A DNA stretch of 64,000 bases. Source: Komagataeibacter sucrofermentans DSM 15973 (GTDB taxonomy: Bacteria; Pseudomonadota; Alphaproteobacteria; Acetobacterales; Acetobacteraceae). Below the pieces are notes generated by a model, which saw nothing but the letters and a program-made list of their open reading frames with translations, was not told where the DNA came from and did no database searches. This document shows positions 1 to 8,550 of the stretch, in pieces. Each line of letters begins with the position of its first letter. Positions within the stretch are counted from its first letter, which is position 1. A program made the position numbers and the translations under genes. Location of the stretch: positions 142,001 through 206,000 of the forward strand of contig NZ_CP137157.1 in NCBI RefSeq assembly GCF_040581405.1. The letters are read 5' to 3'.

Positions 1-704
1 TTCTGGCCTTTGACATCACGACCGGGCAGCCCGTGCATGTCATCTCGTTGCGGGCCAGCAGCACGCAGCACAGTTATATTGATGACATCCGCTTTCATAA
101 CGATACGATCTTCGTCACCGATGCGGGCGATCCGGCCCTGATCGTGGTCAACCTGCGCACGGGCCAGCAGCGCCGCGTGCTGGCCCATGACCGTTCCACC
201 ACCGATGAGCGCCCGATGTATGCCGAGGGCCGACTGCTGACCACCGGCGGTCACCCCGCCCGCGTGCATGCCGACCAGCTCGAGGTCTCGCCAGATGGGT
301 CGAAACTCTATTTTCAGCCCAGTTCCGGCCCGCTCTGGGTGGCCCCCACCGCCGCGCTGGAAAACCCGGACCTGCCCGCGCAGGATCTCGCCCGGACCGT
401 GCGGCTGTTCTACAACACGCCCACCACCGGCGGCACGGCCATTGATGGCGATGGCAACCTGTATGTATCGGATGTGAACCGGCTGCGTATCCTGCGCCTG
501 ACCCCGCAGGGCAGGGCCACCACGCTGGTGCGCGACAGGCGGCTGGTCTGGGCCGATGCCATGTGGATCGACAGCCACGGCACGTTATGGATTCCCGCAG
601 TCCAGCTCAACCGCACCGCCAGCTTCCAGCCTGATGGAAAATCACGCCTGCGCCTGCCGGTTGCGATCTATACCATGGACCTGCACCTCAAGCCGGTGCG
701 CTGA
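1..704 (+). CDS. Major royal jelly protein (yellow) family protein, 5' end cut by window
   Basis: The reading frame is open from base 3 and stops at 704, so the start lies outside the window. About 234 C-terminal residues are present. They show the beta-propeller repeats of the MRJP/yellow family: a DIRFHNDTIFVTDAG segment, LEVSPDGSKLYFQP, DGNLYVSDV and a C-terminal MWIDSHGTLWIPAVQLNR. Bacterial members are usually exported and of uncertain substrate, often described as gluconolactonase- or SMP-30-like. The gene converges on the Rieske gene with a hairpin repeat (721-761) between them. Confidence 0.8.
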   Translation, partial: LAFDITTGQPVHVISLRASSTQHSYIDDIRFHNDTIFVTDAGDPALIVVNLRTGQQRRVLAHDRSTTDERPMYAEGRLLTTGGHPARVHADQLEVSPDGSKLYFQPSSGPLWVAPTAALENPDLPAQDLARTVRLFYNTPTTGGTAIDGDGNLYVSDVNRLRILRLTPQGRATTLVRDRRLVWADAMWIDSHGTLWIPAVQLNRTASFQPDGKSRLRLPVAIYTMDLHLKPVR

Positions 705-720
705 AGTCATGTGATGAAAG

Positions 721-761
721 ATAAAAGTTTTTGGGTGCCGCCTTTTTTCAAAAAGGCGGCG
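721..761. repeat. Dispersed hairpin repeat, short form
   Basis: AAAAGTTTTTGGGTGCCGCC is followed by T-rich and A-rich runs and GGCGGC. The inverted repeat GCCGCCTTTT/AAAAGGCGGC forms one stem. It sits between two convergent genes and probably ends transcription both ways. It is one of about a dozen related copies in the window. Confidence 0.8.
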
Positions 762-766
762 TTCTT

Positions 767-1408
767 TCAGAGCTGGAGAATGCTCGAGAAGTCAAAATCC
801 TGCCCAACAGGGTTCTCGCCCAGCCGGATGACGCCAGGCGAGGGCATGCTGTACGGCGGCACGGGCAGGTTGTAGGGCGCGGGCGCGCCACGGAATACCC
901 GGCCCGCAAGGTCGAATTTGGAGCCATGGCACGGGCAGGCATAGCCGCCGGGCCAACTGGCCTCGCCCTTGCCTTCCGGCAGGGGCTTATAGGCGGGCAC
1001 GCAGCCCAGATGGGTGCAGATGCCCACCACCACGCCGTAGCGCGGGTCAAGCGAGCGGTGCCAGTTCGTGGCATAGGGCGGCTGCTGGTTGTCGTGTGAT
1101 GGCCCGTCGCGCAGGCGGGCGGTCTGGGCTGCATCCTGCAGCACGGCCAGCGCCTCGGGCGTGCGGTGGGTAATGAAAACCGGCTTGCCCTGCCAGGTCA
1201 CGACAATCTGCTGCCCCGGCGGCAGGGCGGATATGTCCACATCCACCGGCAGGTGAGCGGCGGCGCTGTCACGCGGGGCAAGACTCTGCAGGAACGGCCA
1301 CAGGCATGCCCCCGCCCCCGCAGCAGCCGTGGCGGTGGTGACAAGCCCGAGGAAATTCCGGCGCCCCCGGGGGGCGGGTTGTATGTCCGACGCGTTTTCC
1401 ATCATCAT
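767..1408 (-). CDS. petA: Rieske 2Fe-2S protein, ubiquinol-cytochrome c reductase type
   Basis: 213 residues from the ATG at 1408, preceded by GGGGAG; the following in-frame ATGs at 1405 and 1402 are equally possible. A twin-arginine-like stretch (RGRRNFLG, residues 14-21) leads a hydrophobic segment that would anchor the protein in the inner membrane. The cluster-binding boxes are intact: CTHLGC (C131, H133, C136) and CPCHGS (C158, C160, H161). In the family this subunit passes electrons from ubiquinol to cytochrome c1. Here neither cytochrome b nor c1 follows; the next gene downstream is convergent, so the rest of the complex must be elsewhere or absent. Confidence 0.9.
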   Translation of the reverse strand: MMMENASDIQPAPRGRRNFLGLVTTATAAAGAGACLWPFLQSLAPRDSAAAHLPVDVDISALPPGQQIVVTWQGKPVFITHRTPEALAVLQDAAQTARLRDGPSHDNQQPPYATNWHRSLDPRYGVVVGICTHLGCVPAYKPLPEGKGEASWPGGYACPCHGSKFDLAGRVFRGAPAPYNLPVPPYSMPSPGVIRLGENPVGQDFDFSSILQL

Positions 1409-1562
1409 GTTTTTACTGCGCTCCCCTGCCAAAAGGAAGAGGATACAGTGCGCATGCGTCATGTTACGCTGGCCGCACCCCACTGGCAGGAATGTGGGGC
1501 CAACCCACCCGCGCACGGTGGCATGCCCGCTGCCCTGCCGGACCACAAGAAAGGTATTGTTG

Positions 1563-1748
1563 ATGCGCCTGATCCTGGCCCTCCTGCTGCCCTGGCTACA
1601 GTTTTTTACCATCGGGCGGCCCTTCGCGGGCATTGTGTGCCTGATCTTGCAGGTAACCGTCATTGGCTGGATTCCCGCCGCCATCTGGTCGGTCTATGCG
1701 CTGAGCCAGTTCACCACGGATCGCAAGATTGCGGCCATGCGACGCTGA
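1563..1748 (+). CDS. YqaE/Pmp3-like small membrane protein
   Basis: 61 residues with two hydrophobic segments separated by a short polar turn (LILALLLPWLQFF, then GIVCLILQVTVIGWIPAAIWSVYAL). The pattern matches the YqaE/Pmp3 (UPF0057) family of small stress-linked membrane proteins, whose role is not firmly known. AAGAAAGG precedes the ATG. The stop is 10 nt before grxB, so the two are probably cotranscribed. Confidence 0.6.
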   Translation: MRLILALLLPWLQFFTIGRPFAGIVCLILQVTVIGWIPAAIWSVYALSQFTTDRKIAAMRR

Positions 1749-1758
1749 CGGGGCCGGC

Positions 1759-2403
1759 ATGAAGCTCTATATCTACGATCACTGCCCCTTCTGCGTGAAG
1801 CCGCGCATGATTTTTGGCCTCAAGCACATGCCGGTGACCGATGTCGTGCTGCTCAATGATGACGTGGAAACCCCAACCCGCATGATTGGCCGCAAGATGG
1901 TGCCGATTCTGGAGCAGGACGGCCATTTCATGGGGGAAAGCATGGACATCGTCGCCCATGTCGATGCCATGGATGGCAGGCCCCTGCTGACCGGCCCCAC
2001 GCGCCCCGAAATTACCGCATGGATGAAAGAGATCCAGGCCCCCTACCTGAACCTGACATTGCCGCGCGCGGCGGCAACGCCCCTGCCGGAATTCGCCACC
2101 ACGGCGGCGCGGCTGTATTTCATCCGCAACAAGGAGGAGATGGTCGGCCCGTTTTATCAGCGCCTGGCCGAAAGCCCGGCCCTGATCGCGCGCATCAACG
2201 CGGCACTTCCCCGCCTGGCCGAACTGATCCGCAGTCCTGACGCGGTCAATGGCCAGCTTTCAACCGATGACATCCATCTCTTTCCCTTCCTGCGCAACCT
2301 GACGCTGGTGGCGGGGCTTGTATGGCCCGCGCCGGTGCGGGCGTATTGCATGGGCATGGCGCAGACCACCGGCATTCCGCTGCTCGACTCCATGGCGGCC
2401 TGA
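1759..2403 (+). CDS. grxB: Glutaredoxin 2
   Basis: 214 residues. An N-terminal thioredoxin-fold domain starts KLYIYDHCPFCVKPRMIFGLK with the CPFC redox motif near residue 9 and continues with the cis-proline segment KMVPILEQDG and GESMDI. A C-terminal all-helical domain (about 90-214) matches GrxB, the GST-like glutaredoxin. It reduces mixed disulfides with glutathione in the cytoplasm. The ATG at 1759 begins the conserved domain; an upstream in-frame ATG at 1729 would add ten residues inside the previous gene. Confidence 0.9.
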   Translation: MKLYIYDHCPFCVKPRMIFGLKHMPVTDVVLLNDDVETPTRMIGRKMVPILEQDGHFMGESMDIVAHVDAMDGRPLLTGPTRPEITAWMKEIQAPYLNLTLPRAAATPLPEFATTAARLYFIRNKEEMVGPFYQRLAESPALIARINAALPRLAELIRSPDAVNGQLSTDDIHLFPFLRNLTLVAGLVWPAPVRAYCMGMAQTTGIPLLDSMAA

Positions 2404-2521
2404 GCGGGAACGGCGGGCGCGCGCGCATGGCAGCCCCGCCGGAGCACGGATGGAGGAAACTGTCAGCGTGGCCAGGCCGTTTGCGGTGCATGACACGCCC
2501 GGCATCACAGGGAGGGACACC

Positions 2522-2731
2522 ATGCCAGCATTCCACGATACGCCGCTCCTCCCCGCCAGGCGCGGTGGCGGCACGCCATTCGAGGTCTGGGTCCGTCAGT
2601 CGCTACATGCGCGATTCGACCGGGTCTTTACCGAAAATCTGCCTCATGAAATTCTGGCTCATCTCGCCCAACCCGACCATGGGCCCCCCGCCCTTGCGGA
2701 ACATGACGACGCAGCGGGACGCAATGGCTGA
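2522..2731 (+). CDS. Small protein resembling the anti-sigma factor NepR
   Basis: 69 residues from an ATG preceded by AGGGAGGGACACC, the strongest ribosome site in this spacer. Residues about 22-53 (VRQSLHARFDRVFTENLPHE, then ILAHLAQ) follow the helix pattern of NepR: amphipathic helix, Y/F-D-x-V, acidic residue, V/L-P, then a leucine-rich helix. NepR binds the general-stress sigma factor EcfG and is released by PhyR. Neither partner gene is in the window, so this would be an orphan or paralogue. The tail is low in complexity. The family call rests on pattern only. Confidence 0.4.
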   Translation: MPAFHDTPLLPARRGGGTPFEVWVRQSLHARFDRVFTENLPHEILAHLAQPDHGPPALAEHDDAAGRNG

Positions 2732-3007
2732 GTCCCTGATGGAACGCGGCGGTCAGGTGTGGATTTTTTTCACCGTCATCCAGCCGAGTCCCCTGCACAG
2801 GAAACTGCGGACGTAAAGCAGGGCACAAAAAGAATCCTGATTATGGCGGAAAATAGCCATTTATTGTCGCTTTGCCGCAACAGGAAACAGGATTCGCAAG
2901 ATGGAATCTTTTGCGCAGACCTGTGGATAAGTCTGTTGACGCTTGAGGAGATCAGGCGTCGGAATGCAGAGTCCTCTTTTTTTCGTGATTTGTTCTGACG
3001 CCCTTTT

Positions 3008-3652
3008 TCAGCCCGGCAGGCTCAGGGTTACATGTGGCTGTCCGTCGGCCCGCCACTCACGGCGCAACTGGGGCAGGGGCGTGCCTTCCATGGCCGTGGG
3101 GCAGACGATGCGCCACGGGTTGCCATCAAGCCGCAGGGCAACCCAGCCCTCGATGGTGTCGCTGCCGGGTGCCAGCCCGACAAGGGTCATGTCCATCATG
3201 GGGTCGTAGGCTGCAAACTGCTGCTCATGCCCTTCAAAAATCAGGTTCAGCGTAGCGTGGGAGTCGCACATGCGCTTGAGGTCAACGAGCAGCTTGCCGC
3301 TATTTTTCGTGCTCCTGTCAAACATCAGGGTGCCGCCACCCGCCTGTATGTTCACCGGCAGCAGGGTCACGTTCGTGCTGTGGGCATGGCCCATGATGAT
3401 CGTGCCCCCATCAAGGTTCAGGGCGCCCGCATTCCATCCGTCAAGCTCGGTCAGGGTCGCGCTCAGCCAGGCGCCGCTACGCGCCACGATGGGGCATGTA
3501 TTGCCCTGGCAGGTGGACATGTGGCCTTCCCTGCGGTGCTGGGCCATGGCCTGCCGGAGCGAATCCATATCGAAATGACCGGAGACAAGGGCAAACTGTC
3601 CGTTCTCACAGGACACTGCCTGTACGGAGCCATATCTGTTTTTGCTACCCAT
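3008..3652 (-). CDS. Uncharacterised 214-residue protein
   Basis: Family not recognised. The protein has no signal peptide or membrane segment. It begins MGSKNRYGSVQAVSCENGQF and contains four cysteines besides Cys15. Its middle (LDGGTIIMGHAHSTNVTLLP and on) alternates short hydrophobic strands and polar turns, suggesting a mostly beta fold. It stands alone: about 270 nt of AT-rich upstream DNA separate it from the photolyase gene, and the NepR-like ORF converges on it. Confidence 0.65.
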   Translation of the reverse strand: MGSKNRYGSVQAVSCENGQFALVSGHFDMDSLRQAMAQHRREGHMSTCQGNTCPIVARSGAWLSATLTELDGWNAGALNLDGGTIIMGHAHSTNVTLLPVNIQAGGGTLMFDRSTKNSGKLLVDLKRMCDSHATLNLIFEGHEQQFAAYDPMMDMTLVGLAPGSDTIEGWVALRLDGNPWRIVCPTAMEGTPLPQLRREWRADGQPHVTLSLPG

Positions 3653-3926
3653 TAAATCCTGCCTCCAGGTGCTGCGTGCATGTCGCCAGCACGGGAGACA
3701 TGATTAAAATAGGGCCGTTTTTGAGATGTTGATGAGTCTCAAATGAAAAAATGCCGCGATCAGTCGTTGCAAAGGCGTGGTAAGGTCAGGAACTGCACGC
3801 CTTTCGGGAAATCGCGGAAATAGTTTCATATAATAATTAATACATAATATTTGTTATCGTGGCGAAAATCCCTAACATCATATGACACGGCTGTCTACTT
3901 AAGGGGGATGTGGTTTATAATCGGGG
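3653..3926. other. AT-rich spacer
   Basis: 274 nt with a marked AT-rich core around 3825-3860 (TTTCATATAATAATTAATAC). It lies upstream of the 214-residue protein gene and downstream of the photolyase gene, so it probably carries the promoter of the former. No ORF or RNA gene was seen. Confidence 0.4.
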
Positions 3927-5339
3927 CTACAGCGCTTTCCATGCGGCCAGCGCACGCGCCCGCCCGCCTGCCAGATCCACCATCGGCATGGGGTAGCCTG
4001 TGCCCGCGGGCAGATCGGCTTTCCATGGCGTATGGATGGCGCGCCCGGGCAGACGCGCGATTTCGGGCACCCAGTGCCGCACATATGCGCCTTCGGGGTC
4101 GAATTTCTCACCTTGCAGCACCGGGTTGAAAATACGGAAATACGGGGCCGCATCCAGCCCGCACCCGGCCACCCACTGCCAGTTGAACGGGTTGCTCGCC
4201 ACATCGGCATCCACCAGCGTATCGGCAAACCACTGTTCGCCCACCCGCCAGTCCAGCAGCAGGTGCTTGGTCAGGAAAGACGCCACGATCATGCGCACGC
4301 GGTTATGCATGCAGCCCGTGTGCCACAATTCGCGCATGCCTGCATCGATGATGGGGTAGCCGGTGCGTCCGCGTTGCCAGGCCCGCAGCCCGGCAGGGTC
4401 GGTGCGCCAGGGCATGGCGTCGAATTCAGGCCGCAGGCTGCGCGTTGCCATATCGGGAAACTCGAACAGGGTGGAATGGGCGAAATCCCGCCACCCCAAC
4501 TCACTCAGGAAGCTCGCGCTGTCGCGGTCGCCCGTGCCGCGCGCCTCAACCGCATGCCAGACCTGCCGGGGCGAGACATGACCAAAGCGCAGGCATGGCG
4601 ACAGGCCCGATGTGGCGGGCTGGGCGGGCAGGTCGCGCGTGGCGGCATAGCCGGGCAGGCGCTCCGCCACGAATGTATCAAGCCGCTCGCGGGCCGCCGC
4701 CTCGCCCGGTTGCCATGTGGCGCGCAGGCCCGCCGCCCAGTCGGGCGTAGTGGAACGGAGCGACAGGTCGGCCAGCTTCACGAGCCGTTCGGTTACGGCA
4801 TCTGGCACCGGAGCGGCGGCCAGGGCGGCATTCAGCCCATGTGGCACGGGCAGCGGCGGCAGCGGCGTGCCCATGGCCTGCACCGCCCGCCACCACGGCG
4901 TGAAAACGCGAAAGGCGCCGCCCTGTTTCGTGCGCACCTGCCACGGCTCATGCAGCATGTTGCCGGGGTGGCTCTGGGCTGTCAGGCCCCCGGCTTTCAG
5001 CGCGGTCTTGATCGCGGCATCACGCGTGCGGGCTGGCCCTGCGTAACGGCGGTTCCATTCCACGCCGCGCGCGCCCAGGGCGTGCGCAAGCCATGTAAGG
5101 CAGTCCTGTTCGGCTCCCGCCATGAGGCATAGCTGCCCGCCCCGCGCGCGCAGGTCGGCATCAAGGGCTTCAAGCGCGCCATGCAGCCACCATTTCTCGG
5201 CCCCGCCGCGCTTCAGCGCGGGGTCATGGATATACACGCACACCACCGGCCCCGCCGCCACCGCGGCAGACAGGGCCGGGTTATCCGCCAGGCGCAGATC
5301 ATCACGAAACCACATGATGGTGGGAGCATAATCAGGCAT
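3927..5339 (-). CDS. phrB: Deoxyribodipyrimidine photo-lyase
   Basis: 470 residues from the ATG at 5339; the frame stays open upstream, but the family's N terminus begins at PTIMWFRDDLRLADNPAL. An N-terminal Rossmann domain binds the antenna. The C-terminal FAD-binding half contains FLSELGWRDFAHSTLFEFP, the MRELWHTGCMHNRVRMIVASF segment in split form, LLDWRVGEQWFADTLVDAD and NPFNWQWVAGCG, all conserved in CPD photolyases. The enzyme uses blue light to split cyclobutane pyrimidine dimers. It is transcribed alone. Confidence 0.95.
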   Translation of the reverse strand: MPDYAPTIMWFRDDLRLADNPALSAAVAAGPVVCVYIHDPALKRGGAEKWWLHGALEALDADLRARGGQLCLMAGAEQDCLTWLAHALGARGVEWNRRYAGPARTRDAAIKTALKAGGLTAQSHPGNMLHEPWQVRTKQGGAFRVFTPWWRAVQAMGTPLPPLPVPHGLNAALAAAPVPDAVTERLVKLADLSLRSTTPDWAAGLRATWQPGEAAARERLDTFVAERLPGYAATRDLPAQPATSGLSPCLRFGHVSPRQVWHAVEARGTGDRDSASFLSELGWRDFAHSTLFEFPDMATRSLRPEFDAMPWRTDPAGLRAWQRGRTGYPIIDAGMRELWHTGCMHNRVRMIVASFLTKHLLLDWRVGEQWFADTLVDADVASNPFNWQWVAGCGLDAAPYFRIFNPVLQGEKFDPEGAYVRHWVPEIARLPGRAIHTPWKADLPAGTGYPMPMVDLAGGRARALAAWKAL

Positions 5340-5444
5340 GACAACCCTGTTCCAGAAAATACGGGCTGTTTGTGTGGGGTACAAATGGCGGGCCGTCAAA
5401 TAACCGCCCGCCGTCACCGGCCGGTTTCAGCGCTCGCCATGTCT

Positions 5445-5756
5445 TCAGCGTGGCGCAGGGGCTGCGGGTGGCGGCGCGGGCGTGCCCGTGGCCTGGGGTG
5501 GGTCATCATCCTCGAACATGGCCCGGCATCTGGGCGAGAGCTGATCGAGCTTGCTTTCCAGGCATTCCGTCATCAGCTTTTCGTTCGGAATGTCGAGAAA
5601 GCAGAGCCTGAATACATCGCTCTTGCATGCGCTGGCCTGATCGCCGCGTTCGGCCGCATGGGCGGGTGGCGTGGCGCAGGCAACCCCCGTGGCAACACAG
5701 ACGAGCGTAAGAAGCCCATGCATGGTGGAACGCCGGGCATCGGGCAGGCGTCGCAT
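5445..5756 (-). CDS. Small secreted cysteine-rich protein
   Basis: 103 residues. A signal peptide (MRRLPDARRSTMHGLLTLVC and on, ending near AHA) is followed by a compact domain with four cysteines: SACKSDVFRLC, then TECLESKLDQLSPRCRAMF. The spacing resembles the eukaryote-like GLG1 cysteine-rich repeat found in many small alphaproteobacterial exported proteins of unknown role. The tail is proline- and alanine-rich. AGAGGAG precedes the chosen ATG. Confidence 0.65.
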   Translation of the reverse strand: MRRLPDARRSTMHGLLTLVCVATGVACATPPAHAAERGDQASACKSDVFRLCFLDIPNEKLMTECLESKLDQLSPRCRAMFEDDDPPQATGTPAPPPAAPAPR

Positions 5757-5987
5757 TATGTTTCTCCTCTGCTTTTCGGGGTTGCGTGGCTCCTGTCTGC
5801 ATCACAGCGCATTGCAGTTTGCTACAGCTGTCAACCTTTTTTGTCATAACAGGAGCATGAGGCGCGCGCTCCGAAAGTTCCCTGAAAAATACAGGACAGT
5901 CTTCATAAATCCGTGATGGCACGAATGGCGGCCTGCGTTCGTTGGCCTGTCATAACCACAACGTCAGATCACAAAGGAGCATATACC

Positions 5988-6344
5988 ATGGCTACCACCC
6001 GTACTGATCAGATCGGACAGGCTGCAGGCAAGGTTGCTGATGTGCTGACCGGCGCCCGCACCGATACATCGGGCCTGATGAGCGCGGTCATTGCCTATAT
6101 GGGCAATGCCAACAGCCCTGGCCGCAAGGATCTGCACGCCCGCGCCCGCAAGGCCGGGCTGGAAGAGCAGGTCATCCGCTGGGAAAACCACCCCACCAAC
6201 ACATCGGTTGATGAAAACGTGGTGACAACCCTGATCCCCGAGCCCGTCATTGGCCGGTTCTCGGATGAAACGGGGCTGTCGCGTCCTGCCACCATCAAGG
6301 GGCTGAGCGACCTGCTGCCCCACCTTGCACGGCTGGATGGCTGA
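5988..6344 (+). CDS. YidB-like (DUF937-type) small protein
   Basis: 118 residues starting MATTRTDQIGQAAGKVADVL after the site AAAGGAGCATATACC. The C-terminal half (LEEQVIRWENHP, then GLSRPATIKGLSDLLPHLARL) resembles the YidB family, in which a helical domain ends in a leucine-rich segment before an LLPHL motif. Function is unknown. An upstream in-frame ATG at 5913 lacks a ribosome site. The 13-bp stem at 6354-6393 follows the stop. Confidence 0.55.
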   Translation: MATTRTDQIGQAAGKVADVLTGARTDTSGLMSAVIAYMGNANSPGRKDLHARARKAGLEEQVIRWENHPTNTSVDENVVTTLIPEPVIGRFSDETGLSRPATIKGLSDLLPHLARLDG

Positions 6345-6353
6345 TATACGCTG

Positions 6354-6393
6354 CCCGCCTGCAAACGGGCATGTTTTCCTGTTTGCAGGCGGG
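6354..6393. terminator. Inverted repeat after the YidB-like gene
   Basis: CCCGCCTGCAAAC (6354-6366) and GTTTGCAGGCGGG (6381-6393) form a perfect 13-bp stem around a 14-nt loop. No long T tract follows, so efficient intrinsic termination is uncertain. Confidence 0.55.
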
Positions 6394-6447
6394 GGCAGGG
6401 GTCTATGATCCCCTTATCGGACACCCCACAGCAGGCAGGACAGCTTC

Positions 6448-7212
6448 ATGAACAGCGCCAGTTCCCCCACCCCGGCCCAGACCCCCGGCGTCGTGATCGT
6501 AACGGGGGGCAGCCGGGGCATTGGCCATGCCATCAGCACCCTGCTGGCGCGTGAAGGGCATGCGGTAGCCATCAATTACGCCACCAACGCCGCCCCGGCC
6601 GAGGCCCTGGCCCGCGCCATTACCGAACGCGGTGGCCGCGCGATGGCCATCAAAGCCGACCTTTCCCAGCCGGGCGAGATCCGCACCCTGTTCACGCGCG
6701 CGCATGAACTCGGGCCGCTATGGGGTCTGGTCAACAACGCTGGCGTAACCGGCACCAAGGTGCGGGTAGACGAGCAGAGCGCGGATACGCTCGATGCGCT
6801 GTTCAACATCAATATCCGCGCCACCATGCTGGCCGCGGGCGAGGCGGTGCGCCGCATGTCCACCCGGCATGGCGGCAGGGGCGGCGTGATCGTGAACCTG
6901 TCTTCCGTTGCGGCGCGGCTGGGCGGGTTGCCGGGGCTTGTGCCCTATGCCGCCACCAAGGCGGCGGTCGAGACCTTTACGCGCGGCCTGGCCAATGAGG
7001 TTGCGCGCGAGGGCATTCGCGTCAATGCGGTGGCACCCGGCCTGACCGCGACCGACATGGTCCCCCCCGAGACCGCGAAACTGGCTGAGACCGTGGTGCC
7101 CATGGGCCGCGTGGGCCATGTGGACGAGATTGCGCAGGCGGTGGCGTTCCTGCTTTCGCCCGCATCATCGTACATGACGGGCAGCGTCATGACGGTATCG
7201 GGCGGGCGCTGA
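6448..7212 (+). CDS. SDR family oxidoreductase
   Basis: 254 residues. A classical short-chain dehydrogenase: the nucleotide loop is TGGSRGIGHAI near residue 15, followed by NNAG (VNNAGVTG), a catalytic serine in VIVNLSSVAARLG and the YAATK box with Tyr and Lys. The C terminus (AFLLSPASSYMTGSVMTVSGGR) is FabG-like. The cofactor is probably NADP(H), but the substrate cannot be read from the sequence. It is monocistronic, with a full-length hairpin repeat directly after the stop. Confidence 0.85.
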   Translation: MNSASSPTPAQTPGVVIVTGGSRGIGHAISTLLAREGHAVAINYATNAAPAEALARAITERGGRAMAIKADLSQPGEIRTLFTRAHELGPLWGLVNNAGVTGTKVRVDEQSADTLDALFNINIRATMLAAGEAVRRMSTRHGGRGGVIVNLSSVAARLGGLPGLVPYAATKAAVETFTRGLANEVAREGIRVNAVAPGLTATDMVPPETAKLAETVVPMGRVGHVDEIAQAVAFLLSPASSYMTGSVMTVSGGR

Positions 7213-7216
7213 AAAT

Positions 7217-7311
7217 ATAAAGGTTTTGGGTGTCGTCTTTTTTCAAGAAGGCGGCATTCTTCTTTGAAGCTTTTTGCAAATAAGCTTCACTAAAAACTTT
7301 TATTATTTTTC
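7217..7311. repeat. Dispersed hairpin repeat, two-stem form
   Basis: Starts with an AAAGGTTTTGGG arm and ends with CACTAAAAACTTTTA. Between them lie a GTCTTTTTTCAAGAAGGCGGC remnant of one stem and a GAAGCTTTTTGCAAATAAGCTTC second stem. It lies between the SDR gene and a convergent small gene. This copy is diverged from the consensus. Confidence 0.75.
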
Positions 7312-7335
7312 AATGATTTACATTGATGGCTTTAT

Positions 7336-7545
7336 TTAAAGCGAAGGTCCCCACATGCCCGCCACGAACACGATGGCGCCAAGGGCCAGCATGGCGATAT
7401 GGAACATGACCTGACCCGGCATGGCATCGGGGCTGATGTTCAGCCCATGAATGAACTGGACAAGCACCAGCGTCAGCCCGATCACGCACAGCCCGATCCG
7501 CACGGGGCTGACGGTGGTGGGCCATATCGGGTTTCTGCGGTTCAT
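7336..7545 (-). CDS. Small membrane protein with two predicted helices
   Basis: 69 residues from the ATG at 7545, with TGGAGG upstream. Two hydrophobic segments are visible: VRIGLCVIGLTLVLVQFI and MFHIAMLALGAIVFVAGMW, joined by a short polar loop. The family was not recognised. The ATG at 7644 would add 33 arginine-rich residues with no family look, so it is not preferred. Confidence 0.55.
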   Translation of the reverse strand: MNRRNPIWPTTVSPVRIGLCVIGLTLVLVQFIHGLNISPDAMPGQVMFHIAMLALGAIVFVAGMWGPSL

Positions 7546-7700
7546 CGGGGCGTGCCTCCAGCTTGTCGGGCCAGCATGCCATAAAACCCGCCGAGGCAGA
7601 AGATGCGTCTGGCGCGCGCGGCATTTGCCCCTTCCGCGCCCCATGCTATGGGCAGGGTGTGGCCGTGGCCTGCGGCAAAAGGTGAACTGACAGGAACAAG

Positions 7701-8540
7701 ATGCGTCTCGATCGTTCTGCCATGGCGCGCAGGCTGGCCGCCTGTGCCGTAACGGGGCTGCTGGCCATGCCGCCGGTCATAGCCTTTGCGCACCCGCATC
7801 ATCATGCCGCTCATGCCCATCCTGCCGCGCAGGCCGATGTGCCTGCTGGCCCGCCCTTGCCTGACGGGCAGGTGTTCCTGCCGCCGCCGCCTGGCCCGGA
7901 CACGGCGCAGCGCGCGGCTGATGCTTCCATCTTTGCCGCGACCCGCGCCCTTGAAGGCACGCCACGGTGGAAACTCGCGCAGGACGATAACCGTGATACG
8001 CCCGCGCATATGGTCTCGGCCTTTTCGTGTGCGGCGGGCTTTACCCTGCCGCCCGGGCAGTTGCCCGAACTCGTTGGTCTGGTCGCGCGGATCGAAAAGC
8101 GCCTGACACCTGCCGTCAATGCCGAGAAAGCGCTGTGGAATCGCCCCCGCCCCTTTACCGAGGCCGAACTCCCCACCTGCATCCCGCTCCGCGCCGACCT
8201 CAAGCGTGATCCGTCCTATCCCTCGCTCCATGCAACCCTGGGCTGGGTCACGGGGTTGATCCTGTCCGATATCTTGCCCGATCGCACGGCTGCGATCATG
8301 CAGCGTGCCCGCGTGTTTGGTGAGAGCCGCGTGGTGTGTGGCGTGCAGTGGCAGACCGATGTCGCGGCGGGCTGGCTCAATGGCGGCGTGCTGTATTCGG
8401 CCATGGAGCAGGATGATGGCTTCCGGCAGGAAATGGATGCCGCGCGGGCGGAGGTCACGGCGCTGCACGCCACCATGGCAGCCCCCCCTGCCGCCGAATG
8501 CGCCATCGAGGCCGATGCCGCTTCCCATCCGCCACAATAA
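7701..8540 (+). CDS. Class A acid phosphatase (PAP2 superfamily) homologue with altered catalytic motif
   Basis: 279 residues with a signal peptide (LAACAVTGLLAMPPVIAFA) and a histidine-rich mature start. The family's K-x6-RP motif is intact (K143 to R150-P151) and PSLHAT (174-179) stands for PSGHAT. The third motif should be SR-x5-H-x3-D; here S209-R210 and D220 are present, but the histidine position is Q216 (CGVQWQTD). That histidine is the phosphoryl-accepting nucleophile in the family, so hydrolysis by the known mechanism looks impossible. The rest of the periplasmic fold seems complete. A perfect 12-bp stem follows. Confidence 0.85.
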   Translation: MRLDRSAMARRLAACAVTGLLAMPPVIAFAHPHHHAAHAHPAAQADVPAGPPLPDGQVFLPPPPGPDTAQRAADASIFAATRALEGTPRWKLAQDDNRDTPAHMVSAFSCAAGFTLPPGQLPELVGLVARIEKRLTPAVNAEKALWNRPRPFTEAELPTCIPLRADLKRDPSYPSLHATLGWVTGLILSDILPDRTAAIMQRARVFGESRVVCGVQWQTDVAAGWLNGGVLYSAMEQDDGFRQEMDAARAEVTALHATMAAPPAAECAIEADAASHPPQ

Positions 8541-8550
8541 CCTGTCATTT

